Of a DNA stretch of 64,000 bases, positions 10,651-24,565 are shown piece after piece. Under the pieces are notes generated by a model. That model saw only the letters and a program-made list of their open reading frames with translations. It was not told where the DNA came from and did not search any database. Position 1 is the stretch's first letter. Every line of letters starts with the position of its first letter. Made by a program: the position numbers and the translations under genes. Source of the DNA: Hoplostethus atlanticus (taxonomy: Eukaryota; Chordata; Actinopteri; Trachichthyiformes; Trachichthyidae); contig JAXDDX010000015.1 of assembly GCA_034670405.1 (NCBI GenBank), positions 6,106,001 to 6,170,000 on the forward strand. The letters run 5' to 3'.

Positions 10651-12355
10651 ATGTGGGTAACCAGCCTGGTGGTCCTGGCCCTGCTGGCCACTGCAGCCTC
10701 AGCTGCCACCTCTGCCTCAGCAGACAAGGTACTCAGTAAACACGCCACCATCTTGGCTGACAACAGCGTCAACCTGGCTTTCAAGCTCTACCAAAACATG
10801 GCCAAGGAGAAGGACATGGAGAACATCCTCATCTCACCTGTGGTCGTGGCCTCCTCTCTGGGTCTGGTGGCTCTTGGGGGAAAGGCCTCCACTGCCTCCC
10901 AGGTAAAGACCGTACTAAATGCTGCTAAAGTTAAAGATGAGCAGCTGCACTCTGGTTTGGCTGAGCTCCTGACTGAAGTGAGTGACCCCAAGACCCGCAA
11001 CGTCACCTGGAAGATTAGCAACCGCCTGTACGGGCCCAGCTCAGTCAACTTTGTCGCTGATTTTGTCAAGAGTAGCAAGAAGCACTATAAATGCGACCCC
11101 TTCAAGATTAACTTTAAAGACAAGAAGACCGCTGTGAACTCCATCAACGAGTGGGCGGCAAAGTCCACAGATGGCAAACTGCCTGAGGTCACCAAGGATG
11201 TGGAAAAGACCGATGGGGCCATGATCGTTAATGCTATGTTTTTCAAACGTGAGTCCATATGAAACACATTTCACCGTATGTATGGTAATCATTTAATTAT
11301 TTCCCAAATTTATTGGATTTCGTTTTAAACAGCTCACTGGGATGAGCAGTTCCATCATAAAATGGTGGACAACCGTGGCTTCCTGGTGTCCCGCGGCTAC
11401 ACTGTCTCGGTAGAGATGATGCACCGCACAGGTAGGTAGAGACAACCCTTAAAATGCCTCCATATGTACATCTGTAACACTTTACATGAAGTATGGTTTA
11501 TTACAGGTTCATAACGCCTGAACAAGAACGTCATAAGAGCTGCATGGCACATTCATGTATACTGAGTCAATCCTTGTGTCAGCTTAACTCCAAGCTCACG
11601 GGTTGCCAGGTTGGACTTTCATTTCATGGAATTGTAGGATACAGAGATACCTTATACAACACACACTGCAAAAATATTCCATATTCATTCTGGTGTGTGT
11701 GTCCACAGGTGTCTATGGCTTCTATCAGGATGAGACCAATAAACTGACCATCTTGAGTATGCCTCTGGCCCATAAGAAGTCCAGCGTGGTGTTCATGATG
11801 CCCTACCACGTGGAACCTCTGGCGAGACTGGAGAAGATGCTGACCAAGAAGCAGCTGGATACCTGGATGGGCAAGCTAGAGGAGAAAGCTGTAGCCGTGT
11901 CTCTGCCCAAAGTCAGCATGGAAGTCAGTCACAACCTGCAGGTAAAAGATGCAGGAGTTCAAGAGCATCACTTAGCGGACCAGTAATAACTTCATTTTTT
12001 TTTTTTTTTTTACATGATTTTCTTCACACCTTCTGTCTCTCCTCCTGTTTAGAAACACCTCGGGGAGCTGGGACTGACGGAGGCCGTGGACAAAACCAAG
12101 GCTGACTTGTCCAACATTTCTGGGAAGAAGGACCTCTACCTGTCCAATGTTTTCCACGCTTCTGCCATGGAGTGGGCCACCGATGGAAACCCCATTGACC
12201 AGAGTGTCTTTGGCACAGACAAGCTGAAAAACCCTGTGCTCTTCTATGCTGACCACCCTTTCATCTTCTTAGTGAAGGACCAGAAGACAAACTCCATCCT
12301 CTTCATTGGCAGGATGGTCAGGCCTAAGGGCGATAAGATGAGAGATGAATTGTAA
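10651..12355 (+). CDS. serpinh1: Serpin H1 (HSP47), collagen-specific ER chaperone
   Basis: Four coding exons: 10651-11248, 11333-11431, 11709-11941 and 12053-12355. All introns are GT-AG and the phases join to 410 aa (human about 418). The start [19 protein letters not shown] is a cleavable signal peptide. The body is a serpin fold, including [11 protein letters not shown] and the C-terminal [20 protein letters not shown] strand signature. The protein ends in RDEL, an ER-retrieval signal, which with the serpin body identifies HSP47, a non-inhibitory serpin that binds procollagen triple helices in the ER. N-glycosylation sequons NVT and NIS are present. Teleosts often keep two paralogues (a and b); I cannot say which this is. 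Confidence 0.95.
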
Positions 12356-13274
12356 CCTCGTTTTGACCTTCATTTTTAAGTTAAAAGTTTGACTGTGTGT
12401 CTGGGTGCTAGTGTATATTTCTCTTCTGCAATTTGATGAGACAAGTGGGAAATTAAATATACATTTGAGACCCCACAAGTACATTCCTTTAAATCATCAA
12501 TATGCCAATAGTATTTCACAATATATGGATCAAGAGATCTTTTTGTGTATTTTGTACTGTGTTTTAGCGAGCAAAGCATTGCCCAAAGCCTTCAACTTCA
12601 TCTTGGAGAATTTTTGGCATCACTATGTGGCATTTTTGTTATGTAAAGGCAGATCAAATTATGAACTGAATACTTACATTAAGTATGATTTCCCAGATTA
12701 TTGCCTTGTAAAATCAGGTTTTCTCTTCTGTCCTGTATCTGTGTTGGTCACAGTTTACTTGAATTCTATGTAACTGAGAGGAGAATCTATGTGATACATT
12801 TTGATCAAGATGTGCCAAAACAAAAAATGTTTCTGTGGTGACCGCATCTTAACAGTCATTACAAAAAGTATAAGACAATGTTACTTTGGGACAGGTTTTG
12901 CTATGCTTTCTGCTTCATCTACAACAAATAGTTTACATTTGTAAGTTGGGAGTGACCTCTTATGATAGTTATAATGTGTAATGTCCCCAGATTTTCATTT
13001 TTTTCAAGCCCCTGCTGTACACTACTTTCTTCCAAGAGCACATTATTTTATGACCAATGGGCTGCATTGCTGGTGGCTTGGTAGTGACCCACCCTGAAAA
13101 AACTAGTTTACACTAGCAAACTAACCAATGAGTTACTGTTTGAGACAGTGCTGATTTAATATGAACTATCTCTACCACATTGTGTCTGCTCACGGTTTGC
13201 CACAAAAACATTTTGCAATGGAATGATATGAGACTGTTACAAATTTCCTCTTTTTACAATGAAAGTGTAACACA

Positions 13275-13280
13275 AATAAA
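13275..13280 (+). terminator. Candidate polyadenylation signal for serpinh1
   Basis: AATAAA about 0.9 kb after the stop codon, followed within 30 bases by a T-rich, TG-containing stretch. It would give a 3' UTR length typical for HSP47 transcripts. Confidence 0.5.
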
Positions 13281-14483
13281 GAGTGTTTTTATTATTGTTA
13301 GTATAAGACACATTCTGACTCCCGATTCTTCTCCTCAGTTCTGTTTAGAAGTCTCTCTGCCAAGGCAGTTTGGCCTTGGGCAGTAGTCAAGCCTTTATCC
13401 ATTGCTATCTTCCAGCTGAATGCCATGAGAGAATTCCATCTATGGGAATTTCGTGACCTCCCGGACGGCTCTGCCTCTTATCAGCAAAGAATGTCACAGA
13501 TTTGCATTATTGCTATACGTGGTATACATACCTCAAGTTCAGTGAATTTCTAAACTTCAAATATTTAGACCTCTATAACAGCCTCGTTCATCCATTGCAG
13601 ATGACCACTGCAGCTGCTCCACTTGGATGAGCAAAGCACTAGCTGAGCCGCACGAGATATCCAACATACCTAACTTGTGTTTGTGAGTGTTTGCATTTGG
13701 ACGGCAATGGAAACTGTCAGTCTGTCAGTTATCTAGCAACTGGCAAATTTACTTTGGTGGAAATAAACTAGCCCCAATAATCTGGTAGCTCATTAGAACT
13801 GACTTGGCTAAACAGACGATTAAAATGACATCTGTAGTCATGAAATATATATTATGTGATCAAAAGAGACCAGTGGCCTGGGAGATTTTTGTATTGTCAT
13901 TGTTATAGCATATTCTGGAACTTTTTTTTAAGTATCTCACGCCACCTAGAGGAAATCTGAAAGGTTTATTGACTGCAAGGTTGATGTGCCCAGCAGATGA
14001 ATAGCTATGAAAGAGATTATATGTACACACAGGCTATTACAGTTATTACATGCTAGGTAAACTGACCTAAATACAGTAGCATAGAACTGGTGTGTAGCTT
14101 GGCCTGATCCATAATCAATGTGACCTACTACTCCATGCTATCCATGCTGAAACAAGAAGGAAACAATAAACTGTACAGCAAGCATGTTACCAAAACAAAT
14201 AAATCCTAGAGGTTAGGCTTTGTTGAAGTAATTTATCAAAAGTTACATTACTAGTTTGGTACATTCATTTGCCTCCAGAACGGATGCACTATACAGCTAT
14301 GTATTGCAACACCAATGAAAAATACTAGTCACATCAAATACTAGTGACATCATTGTACCTTGATGTCTTCTATGGTCTCACTATAATATTCCTAAAGTAT
14401 ATTAATGTATCTAATTTAGAATTTCATTTTGCTCAGATATTTGTACAGTATCCTTCTAAATGTACTATATGATTATATTTTTG

Positions 14484-14575
14484 TAGTAATAGCAAAACAG
14501 TAGTAGTTGAAGTAGTATTAGTGGTAGTTATAGTAGTAGTAATAGTAATAGTAGCAGTAGTAGTTGTTTGTATTC
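14484..14575. repeat. TAG trinucleotide microsatellite
   Basis: Imperfect run of TAG/TAA/CAG units, similar in kind to the one at 5060-5155. Confidence 0.8.
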
Positions 14576-14699
14576 TTGTTTTTTGCGGCTTATTGTTGGT
14601 TGTAGCACTATTAATGATATTACTAGTCATAACATTTTCTAAGCATCTATAATGTAAAGTCGAAACCGTGTTTTATCAGTAAATGACCAAACTGCTGTA

Positions 14700-15070
14700 A
14701 TACCGTCGTAGTCCCGGTGTGTCCTGTGAGGGAGGAGTGCTCGTGCTGTGATGGGACTATAAATCCGTTACCGGCCGGACTCAGCCTCCTCCCTCGCTCA
14801 GCTCGCTCCTCTTCCATCATGGCTCCCTCGATAGACAGGCGGGGGTACTGGGGGCGGCCGACCTCTACTCTGGACTGGTGTGAAGAAAATTATGTCGTCT
14901 CTGTCTACATCGCGGAATTCTGTGAGTGAAACACAAATGCTGCATTTGTCGCAAAAAATTATGAACCGGGGTCGCTCGTGCGGAGGGAGGGAGAGCCATA
15001 ACTGTCAGCCTCGTCTGTAATAACGTAAACACACGGCGGTAGCCGCGGCTGTTATTGTGAACTATGCACG
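14700..15070 (+). promoter_or_regulatory. acer3 promoter with TATA box in CpG-rich context
   Basis: TATAAAT at 14758-14764 lies 55 bases before the start codon and is followed by a GC-rich leader (CCGGCCGG). CpG density is raised from about 14700 to 15070, spanning exon 1 and the start of intron 1. Confidence 0.55.
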
Positions 15071-18000
15071 AATGCTAGCTTGACTGTTAATACGTGTCAG
15101 TTATGTAGCATAGCTGTACTTTTAATATGTAAGACTGTAATGAAGAACTAGCTGTTTTTGCCGTGGGCTGAATGTAGTCCACCTGTTTTATGTTTCTTTA
15201 TCCCGTGTAATGTTTTAACTGTCGTAGTAACATCTCACACCACCATTAATTTGTACATCGAGTCAATGCTGTGTCCCGAGAGCTTCCCTCTGCAAGGTGC
15301 ACGAGTCATTCACGGGCACCACGTAAATTGCTAAATTTCCTTCTTGGTGATGTTATCGAGGCGCTTCATTCCTGTGTCTAACGATAACAAACTGGTTTGT
15401 CTGGAACCAGTATCTTAGATTTAGAGTGCGTTGATGGCAGACAGTTGACCGTTGAGGACTGGGTGCCAGCTGCTATCTCAGTGGCACTTTTTGCAGACAC
15501 GGCACAGCCTTCAAGTTTAACAGCAATCTTATTACCGTGTAGCATTCAGTGACATGGCTCCTCCACATAGCACCCTTTCTCTGCTACAGGATGTGTAGCG
15601 AAATGTGTGACACCGAAAACTGAATTTGAAGTCACTTGTATTGAGTAGCCTATTTAAGCTCTGGGAAATGAAATAGGCTGTGTAATTTGTAAAAGATAAG
15701 GTAGACTAGTGATAATTTGTAGCGTTTGTATGTAATTTCAAGATTTGTGTATATTACGTTTTCCCACTCACTAGGTTAATTCATGATACAACATTAAATA
15801 AATAATAAAATATTGCAGGGAGTGACTCTACAAGAAACAGAATTTTAAATAATTACAGTTGCTTTCACATTCAGCTTTAAATCCTGCTGATTTCTTTTTT
15901 TAAATCCATACAAATTGACTATACAATGAATTGACATTGAACCCCTGGTGGTATCAATTTCACCACACTTTAGACAAAGCAGCTCTATTGCCATTCTATT
16001 GTTGCCATGTTGTCCATGGTGCTGCAACAGTTAGTTTAAGGTGGACTCAAGCCGAGTAGGTCAAAGTTTAGTTAGACTACTGCTCTTTCACTCCTGGTAC
16101 AGTTTGTCCACTTTACAATAGGCCTATATAGTAAGTAGTACTCTTAATATTGTAGTCTTATATACTGTTCCAACAAGCCAATAAACTACTAAGAGTTGGT
16201 GCGTGCTTTTGTGTGTTATCTCAGGTTTTAAAACGTCAGCAAATGAGAACAATGGAAGGCCAACATAGAGGGAGGTCAGAAAGCGTCTGTCTAACAGGAG
16301 AAAAGGGTATCTTCATATTCAGATGTTTATAGTTTAATGTCATTGAGACGTGACATAGAAAACCTAACACTGACACGCTATAGTATCCTTACAGTATCCT
16401 TGAGATGTGTGCAGCTTTATCTGAATCCAAAGTCCACCCATTCTCATAATGTTATTCCAAGGACTGTTATAGAGACGCCCTGACCTTTATCAGTCACAAG
16501 CAGATTAACGAAAAGTACTATGTGAATTATGGGAGTAGTTAGCAGTATTTATCAGTTTTCCCACCTCTTTTTAATCAGGCAAGCACACTTAAGTACACGT
16601 TTGCATTTACAGCAATGGCCTGGCGGAGGGAGGTTTACATAGACACGCATACGCAGACCTGGAAGCAACCCAGGATGCCGAGAAACTCCTCTGGAGCAGA
16701 TGATTGTACTTTGCTCAAGGGCAACTAAACAGTAGCTTTTGAAGCTGTTGTTGACTTCTCCTCCCCAGAGTTTCCCAGCTGGTTTCAGGTTTCAGACCAG
16801 TGACCTTGTCATCACACCAAACGTCCTACACATATTCATTCATTCATTTTCTACATCGCAGTAATCCAAGTATTTCAGCATTTACAGAATTGCATTAAAC
16901 AGAAGAGTGAAAGCAGTAGAAGTGACTGATGCAAAGCAATTTGAAATATCAGTTAATGAAGTCTTAGCGCAGGGATCAGATTCCTACAATAGGATACCAT
17001 TCATATTGCTGTTATAACAACCACGTGATGTAACCCACACTTTCTCTTAAATCTCACTGACGTCATGTCATCTAACCACAGACGTCACTGCTAATGAGTG
17101 TTCAGCCATGATACAGGTCATGTTGCCTTTTTCTAAGTGTCTCTGTGTTGTCTTGTTAAACAGGGAATACCGTCAGCAACCTGATTATGATCCTTCCTCC
17201 CATTTATGGTGCCATCCAGACGTTTCGAGATGGCCTCGAGTTTCGCTACATCTGCTCTTTCCTCGGACTGGCGGGTTAGTCTCTTGGAACCACAGAGTAT
17301 ATGTGGCTGTCTATTAGATGACCAGAGTAAACATTATTCTCTTTTTTAGCAGCCTTTTTAGTCATAGAGTATTTACAGTGCTACCTGATGCCACCATGCC
17401 ATGATCATACCCTCTATGTGAGATGGGAGTTTGTCTTTACTTCCACTTTTAATGTCATGTCGGATTGTCTGTGTGTCATCCAGCTGTTGGTGTTGGTTCC
17501 TGGTGCTTCCACATGACGCTGCTATATGAGATGCAGGTGGGCTGAATAGTGACTAAAAATAAATCAGGATTTGTCAGCAAAAAGTGTATACACAGACTTA
17601 AATTACTGTTGAGGCAGTTAAACAGCTTTTTTTGTATCTCCATTTCTTGCTGAAAGTGCATGAATCAGATGCATTGTTGCCTTGGGAAATATTACTTATT
17701 GTGCTGTGTTTTCTGTGTCTCTATTTTCATTTGCAGTTACTGGACGAGTTGCCGATGATTTACAGCACGTGTGTCTTCGTCTACTGTCTGTAAGTGGTCC
17801 AGCTTTTCAGATTTATTGCTATTGAACACCCCTCAAAGCGCTGGTCAAGACTAATGGCCACTGAGAGCAAATTTAGTGTGATTAGGGCAGCGACTTCCTC
17901 AACTGGTCCATCCCAAGTGTGTCTTGTTCTTGTGGCTTTAGTGTTTGTGACCGAGATATTGATTCTATGACTCCTGGACTGCAGCATATTTCTCCATTTT

Positions 18001-20187
18001 AGTTCATCCTGTTATTTGATCTCGTCCTTTCTCTTGTATTTCATGCTGAATGTGTTTGTAAGAAAACAGCCATCTGATTTCCGTTTCAGATATGAGTGCT
18101 TCAAGCAAGAAAACACCATCAGTTTATTTCCTATCGCATTATTATTAATCTTTAGTGTCTCGGTCAGTGTGGTGAGTGTCTGAATTAAACTTCTGTCCCT
18201 GTGTAGTTGTCAAACATTTAAATTCCCTGAATCAAAGTGCCTAAATGGTAAATGAAGTGTAAAATCATCCACATACTCTTGACTAGTTTCCTTATTCATT
18301 TTTGTAGGTGTACTTACAGTGGAAGGAGCCAGTCTTTCACCAGGTAAGGGAGTGCACGGCATATGTTCAGCTGAGCCAGATAGCACTTTGTTTGTTATTA
18401 GGGTTTAGTGTGTCAGTGTAAACAGTGGGCTAGCCAACACAGCACGTAACGCCTGGGGAATGCTGGTTATTACCATAACGTAGCATTTCAAAGCAGATCC
18501 ACACAATGCGATATTTAATGGTATTGTATGGTTTTTCATGATCACTTTGCTACAATCGTTTCATCAAGATCTATGTGACAAACTCTACTAATACCTAATA
18601 TGGGATCAAAACACAGTAAACATTTGTTGGGTTGCTAAGTCAAGAGGGAAACCCTTTAACCATATGTAGGACTGTACCCATAAACACTGTTACCTCTATT
18701 ATAGCCAGTGTTTATCTGTAGTCCCTCATTGTGTCTGTTGCTTCGCAACAATAAGGACAATGTGACAAAGCCGCCTTTGTTTACTCTTCGGAGCTGGCTT
18801 TGTTTGCTGATCACACTGCTCTATGGTGGCACTACACTGAACTGTTATGTACAGTGAGCAGTGAACCAGTGCAGAGGAGAGACATTTTGTAATCATAGTA
18901 ATATGTGAATAATGCATGTACCACCCAGTATTGCTTTGTATCAAATGGATAAACCAAATCCGTGTAGATTTGTTTATTACTTAAATGACTCAAAGCAACA
19001 GATCAACTTATGTGAATGTAGGTTTATTATAACCTAGCAGACTGAACCTGAAGATTATTAGTTCATATAAAGTTGTTGTCTTTATTGCTTTGCAAGTCCT
19101 CATGATGTTTCAGCCAAATCCTCTTGTTTTCAGGTCATGTATGGTGCTCTAGTAGCTTGCCTAGTGATGCGATCCATCTTCGTAGTTACATGGTAAGTTG
19201 GCTAAGAGGATGCAGGAAATTAAAGACATTGAATAGACAATTCATACCAAATGAATTGCTGTTCAGCGAAGTAAGGAATGAAATATTAAGGGGATATTTT
19301 CTGTTTCAATCATAGGGTGTACCCCTGGCTCAGACCTCTGTGTTACACCTCCTTAGGTGTGTTCATGTTAGGATTCCTGCTGTGGAACATTGACAATATC
19401 TTCTGTGACTCATTAAGGTAAGTAGTTAAGAGAAATTGTTTGAATGAGGGGCGGGATATTACACATTCACTGAAGACAATATCTCTCCGTAAAATGAATC
19501 TAGACTGCAAAATTCTCAGAACTGAATTCACAGCATTGACAAATATAAATTTCACATTACCAGGAAATTATCATTATTTATTTTATGTTACAGCTTGAGC
19601 TTAATGCTTTCTTGCTCAATAAGTGGAGGAAAGTGTTTTTTCTTTGTCAGTACTATCTCAAAGCCAGCCATTCAATCTTAACCTCATTAATCTTAATCTC
19701 ATTTTAACAAAATTCAACAAAGTTGTTGTGCTTTTAGGTTTGATGTGAACACAACATCTCTAAAAATGGGTAACTATTTCTTTGTCAGAGCCAGTAGACA
19801 GGCGCTGCCCCCTGGTGTAGGAGTAGTAACACAGTTCCATGCCTGGTGGCATATCTTCACAGGCCTGGGTTCCTACCTGCACATACTTCTCAGGTAAGTA
19901 TACAGCTTGTATTTAACAGGATAGCTGCAGTGGGTTTTATTACGATGATCACTACATTTTGTTTACCCCATTTTAGCCTCCAGATCAGGTCAACCTACCT
20001 CAAGCACAGACCAAAAGTAAAGGTATGTGTAGTTCTTAGCCTTTGCATATAGCTTTTTATATCCTATTGTACTTTTAAGTTCTGCATGTTTGGCACCAAA
20101 AAGTAAAAAAATATATTTCAAATGTGTGTTCAGTTCCTCTGTGGAGTGTGGCCCACATTGCACATTGAGCCTCAGAAGACAAGCTGA
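14819..20187 (+). CDS. acer3: Alkaline ceramidase 3 (ER/Golgi membrane ceramidase)
   Basis: Eleven exons: 14819-14921, 17164-17274, 17484-17536, 17737-17789, 18090-18171, 18308-18343, 19134-19192, 19316-19417, 19789-19893, 19977-20022 and 20134-20187. They join in phase to 267 aa, the same length as human ACER3. The enzyme is a seven-helix membrane hydrolase that splits (phyto)ceramides with unsaturated chains into sphingoid base and fatty acid. The catalytic zinc set falls at the human positions: Ser77 and His81 (SWCFH), Asp92 (LLDE), His217 and His221 (FHAWWH). The N-terminal calcium-site residues Asp19, Trp20, Glu22, Asn24 and Glu33 are also present. The C-terminus ([11 protein letters not shown]) is short and diverged. 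Introns are GT-AG throughout and the gene looks intact. Confidence 0.95.
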
Positions 20188-23100
20188 AGTGAAGGGACGG
20201 GGACCATTAAAGGATGGTGACTGCCATATCCAGACATCATCTGTACAGGGACCGACCGATGCCCCTCTCCCTCTGCTGGGAACAACCAGAGGGCAGGTGT
20301 ACCCCAAGGCACCACCCCAGGGACCCTTTGGTTCTGCTCTATGGGGATTTGCTAACTACATTATAGCACCGAGAAGTCTCGTGAAATGGAAGTTGTTTTT
20401 TTTCGTCAATCATAATTTATTAGATTAGTTTTTCTGTAATGTTGTTGAAGTGTAATGTTTTTATTTGCTCATTAATTTTCAATGCAAATATGACGTGTAG
20501 TCCGCTGCTGACATAGTGGTAGATGTTGAATGGATTAAGGACGATTTGTTGAATATGGTTTGGGAAAAGGGAAAACAAGTGCCATGAAGTCAAAATTCAC
20601 ATTAGCAAATTTATCGCCATGTGTTCAATTCTGTGGATATGTAGATCCCCTAACTAAGGTATATGGTGGCAGGCATAAGGCTGTTTTTGAGTTTGGAGGT
20701 TTAAGAGTAATTTAGCGAGCTTCACATACAACGCAGTATTTTCTTATTCCTTCTCAAGGAGTTTCAGGTATTGATTATGTGCTCAACATGTGGGATTTTA
20801 ACTGCCAGCTAGAAAGTCGCACTGTGTCGTAGCTCAGCTGTGTTGACAAGAACGTTCCTCTGATTGGCTTGGCCACAGGTTTCATTTTTGACTTGAATTT
20901 GTTCTGTCAAAGCGTGCACGCCATGCCTGGAATTATATTGTTCCTTCAAATACTTAAAGTTGCTCTGAAATTGAGAACATAATTGTTTGAGACATTTTAA
21001 TGTTTTACTTGACTTAATGAGACAAGATGCCATATGCACATATAGTTTGGTGGCACTGCTCCACAACACTGACTGGATCAATTATAATACAACAGGGTAT
21101 TTCTTTTCTTGCACACTTTTTTTCCGAACGCATATATAGGGCAAGTTGAGCCACTTTTACAATCTGAGTTTCTGTGGAGAGAGAAAAACTTCAGTCTCTT
21201 TACCAAAGTGTTGCTCTTGCAGTCAGTAGATTTTGTGCATCTATCAATAGCTTTTCTTGAGATGCTCTCATTTAGATATAAACAGAGATTGATACTCAAC
21301 TTCTCTCAGGATGTATTAGGGCTATAAGTTGATCCACTACTTTGTTGGATACCTTTTGGAAAATCTACAGCAATGACAGATCCATTTTGGATTGTGTATT
21401 ATAACTATAGCATGAAAAAAAGGTTCACTAGCACACCTTTGTGTATGGACAGTCCCACAAATGATATGATGCATGTTCATCCTTTTTAAACATTTATTAC
21501 AGATTACTATTTGATAAAGATGTTTTATGCATAAGCTGTAGTGCTTAAGTTGTTAGGATTTGTAGAGCAAATATCGGGCACAAATAACACACACACACAC
21601 ACAGAAACTGCATTGAAAATGTATTGGTTCAACTTGCCCAAAGCCAAATGGCTTATTTCCTCTCCCAGACAATATTTATTGATGAATTTCCTCTAGCAAA
21701 TCCAAAATACATTTAGGTTGGTATTCTCCAGGTATATTCTAGCTCAGATAGACCCAACCTGATAGTGCAAAAGGCAAACTTTTATGAATTTGTACTCTCA
21801 TAAATTTACCCATTCTTTCATTTGCCACTATAAGAAACAATGCATTAAAAGGCATGTAGCATGATTGGTTAACTTGACATGTGGTTAAAACACATTCACA
21901 ATAACACCCGAGGAAGAGCTTCATAACAACTACATGGCACTATCATGTATGCTCATACCTTTCCTATCATAGTCGTAAGTGCTTTATGCAACAACTCATT
22001 TGTGGCATGTAGTCTTGCAATCTAGGCAGAAAGTCTGTCTTCATCCCTTTTTTTTTTTGTTCATGTATTTATACCATGGTATCAAAGTGAAGATTCAAAT
22101 GGCACATACCCATAGTGGAACATGCTCACCACTAGATGGCATAGATTTCTAGATTGTGTCAGACATTAACCAGATTGGCCCAAAGATGCCATAGTACTTT
22201 AACTAACTACCTACCTACACCTTTTGGGGTCCTTTCCTCAGTTTTCTCGAAATGACGGGGTTTACATTTTTACAATGTTTGCTTTGCTACTGTGAAATTG
22301 TTGATATCTAATGGGAAAAAAATGTATCGGGCTTAAAGTAACAACTGTAAATGGAAAGAGCTAATCTAATCTGAAAAAAAACATTTGGTGCTGTATGATT
22401 TCCTGAGACAACACATTAGACATCTTTAGGTTTTTCATTATGCTTCAACCATGCCATAAAAAAACAACATGGCCCCTGTGTTGCAAACATTCATAAGAAC
22501 AATGTATGAAGGACAAGTATTAATATCCATGTGGAGTCTTCAGTATGTGTCAATGAAATGTGAAATCACTGCTTGTGAGAGAGGGTGAGCAGTTGTCAAT
22601 GAGGGTGCCTTATTTTTATCCTTGCAGTGTAATCCAAGTTGCCTTGATGTTCATGATAAACTTTTCAAATTTCGCTGTGTATTTTACAACCCCCACCCCC
22701 CAAACAAACACACACACACACACACACACTATTAGCCTGATGTTCAAGGATCACTTGTAGAGTAAACCTGTCAAAGCACCAAGAGGAAAAACAAAAAAAC
22801 AGCTTGTCATGCAGTTTGTGCCTGATACTCTGGCCTTCCATGCGTTTCTTGTGTGTCTAACTTTTTAACTTCGCTATAGGTTGTGCTAATGTTAAGGACT
22901 ATAGCTATAAGTGATAAGAGTCTGCCAACATTTTTGTAGATCTTTGGTCATGTCTTTCATAAGATGTCCTGTATTGTCAAATTAAAGGTGATGTATCAAT
23001 GTAACATGTTTAAAGAGGAACTTGATTTGTCCTTATTTGCTCTCTCAAGCCGTTTATAATTTCACAATATGCTTATAACGTGTTTGTTTTTGTGTTTGCT

Positions 23101-23579
23101 CAGAACGTGGATAGATACCGTTCAGTACAGTGCGGCTTGTAGCGCAGAATAGACACTGGCACAATACACCCATATCTAGTACATGCAATTTGGATTTTGA
23201 CACTCTTAATGATGGCTGCAATGACAGTGAACATCAAAATACTTGTATGTATGACTCATATCAGTTCGCCACATTTAGAGATACTGCCCCTTATAATGGA
23301 TAATGATTGTATCTTGTTACGCTTACGAGATGAGTCATGCAAGTTGGAGGTGTGGCAGTCATTTACTGGCTGTAGGTGACGCTGACGTGCTTGTTGCGCA
23401 CTACAACTGCAGGCACTACAGGCATGTTTCCATAATGCCCCATTGATGGATAGGGGCTGGTCTGTTAGAGTTTTTACCACGCAATCCTTTATTAATGAAA
23501 ATTAATAAATTAAAACTGATATAAAGGGTCTATATTACCAATTTTATATGTTTTTAGAGGAAATTGTGCAGTAAAATTA
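20188..23579. other. acer3 3' UTR and intergenic spacer
   Basis: AT-rich sequence with a CA microsatellite (22707-22729) and no recognisable gene. An acer3 poly(A) signal could not be chosen with confidence. The frames at 20809-21081 and 21078-21327 show no domain. Confidence 0.5.
22707..22729. repeat. CA microsatellite
   Basis: About eleven CA units. Confidence 0.85.
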
Positions 23580-24565
23580 CAATAGTTTAATGTGAATTAG
23601 TGTAGGTGCAAAAATAAGTGAACCTCCTCTTGCTTTAGTTAAATCAAGTAGGTAAGTAAAACAGGAGGGTGAATAATTGGGTATAAAGTTTACCAGTCCA
23701 AGGTCAGATCTTTGGGGAGTTTGTGTGTCACTCCCATAAATACAAGAGAGAAACCTGGTCAGTTTGGTGTTACCATGCAGGTGAAAGAAAAACACTATGC
23801 TGTGATCTAAGAGACCTCAGAGGACCTCAGGAAGAGAGGAGTGAGGGAGCATCAGTCAGGGGAAGGTGATGAAGTCAAAGAGATTTCAGTACACAGTGAG
23901 ACAAATAATATAGAAATAGAGAGAATTTAACACAATGACTAGAAGTGGACGTCCTAAAATATAAGATATCTAATATAAGAAAAAACATCCCAAGAATAAC
24001 ATCCAGAGAGCTACAAGCCTCCATCTGATGTCATTGTGCATCCATCAACAATAAATAGACTGAATAGAAATGGAATTCATTCAACGGAAGCCAGGAAGAA
24101 CCTCTGCTGTCTCAAAAGAAAGAAAGCTGCCCGTCTTCAGTTTGTCAGAGACCAGCTGGACAAACCTGAAGATTTCTGGAAGTCTGTTCTCTGGACAGAT
24201 GAGTCCAAAACTGGCCACCACCAAAATAACCTTCTCCCTATGGTCAAGCATGGTGGTGGAGTGTCATGGTCTGGTCTGTTTTTCTCCCTCTGTATGACTC
24301 AACATCATTAAGGGAACCATGAAATCTGAATCCAGACAATCTATGAACAGAACAACAAGCCATCAGCCTGAGGGCTACAGCTGGGCAGTTCAACAAGACG
24401 ATGATCATAGGAATCCAAGTAAATCTACCAAAGAATGGCTCAGAAAGAAAAAGTTCATGTGAGACCTCAAACCTCACTGAGAAAACCCCTGATGAAGAGA
24501 CTGATCAGTGGTTAGGAGACGTTTACTCCAAGACATCACTGGTTTTCCTAAATAAACATTTTTAA
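23580..24565 (+). mobile_element. Decayed Tc1-like DNA transposon
   Basis: Fragments of a Tc1/mariner transposase can be read from about 24036 to 24311: STINRLNRNGI, then RKKAARLQFVRDQLDKP, DFWKSVLWTDESK (around the second catalytic Asp) and VKHGGGVSWSG, in the family's usual order. Several segments are lost or out of frame, for example between WTDESK and VKHGGG. Flanking sequence (GTGCAAAAATAAGTGAACC near 23608) resembles Tc1-type ends, but a clear TA-flanked inverted pair was not found, so the limits are approximate. It is an old, inactive copy. Confidence 0.75.

Larger units (their letters stand above)
12356..14818. other. serpinh1 3' UTR and spacer to acer3
   Basis: The first part is probably serpinh1 3' UTR, up to the AATAAA at 13275. 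A 122-codon frame at 12405-12773 falls inside this UTR and has no domain. The rest is spacer with a TAG-type microsatellite (about 14484-14575). No other gene is seen. Confidence 0.6.

Noticed and set aside
12405-12773. 122-codon frame after serpinh1
   Set aside because: It lies inside the probable serpinh1 3' UTR, with no homology seen and AT-rich composition.
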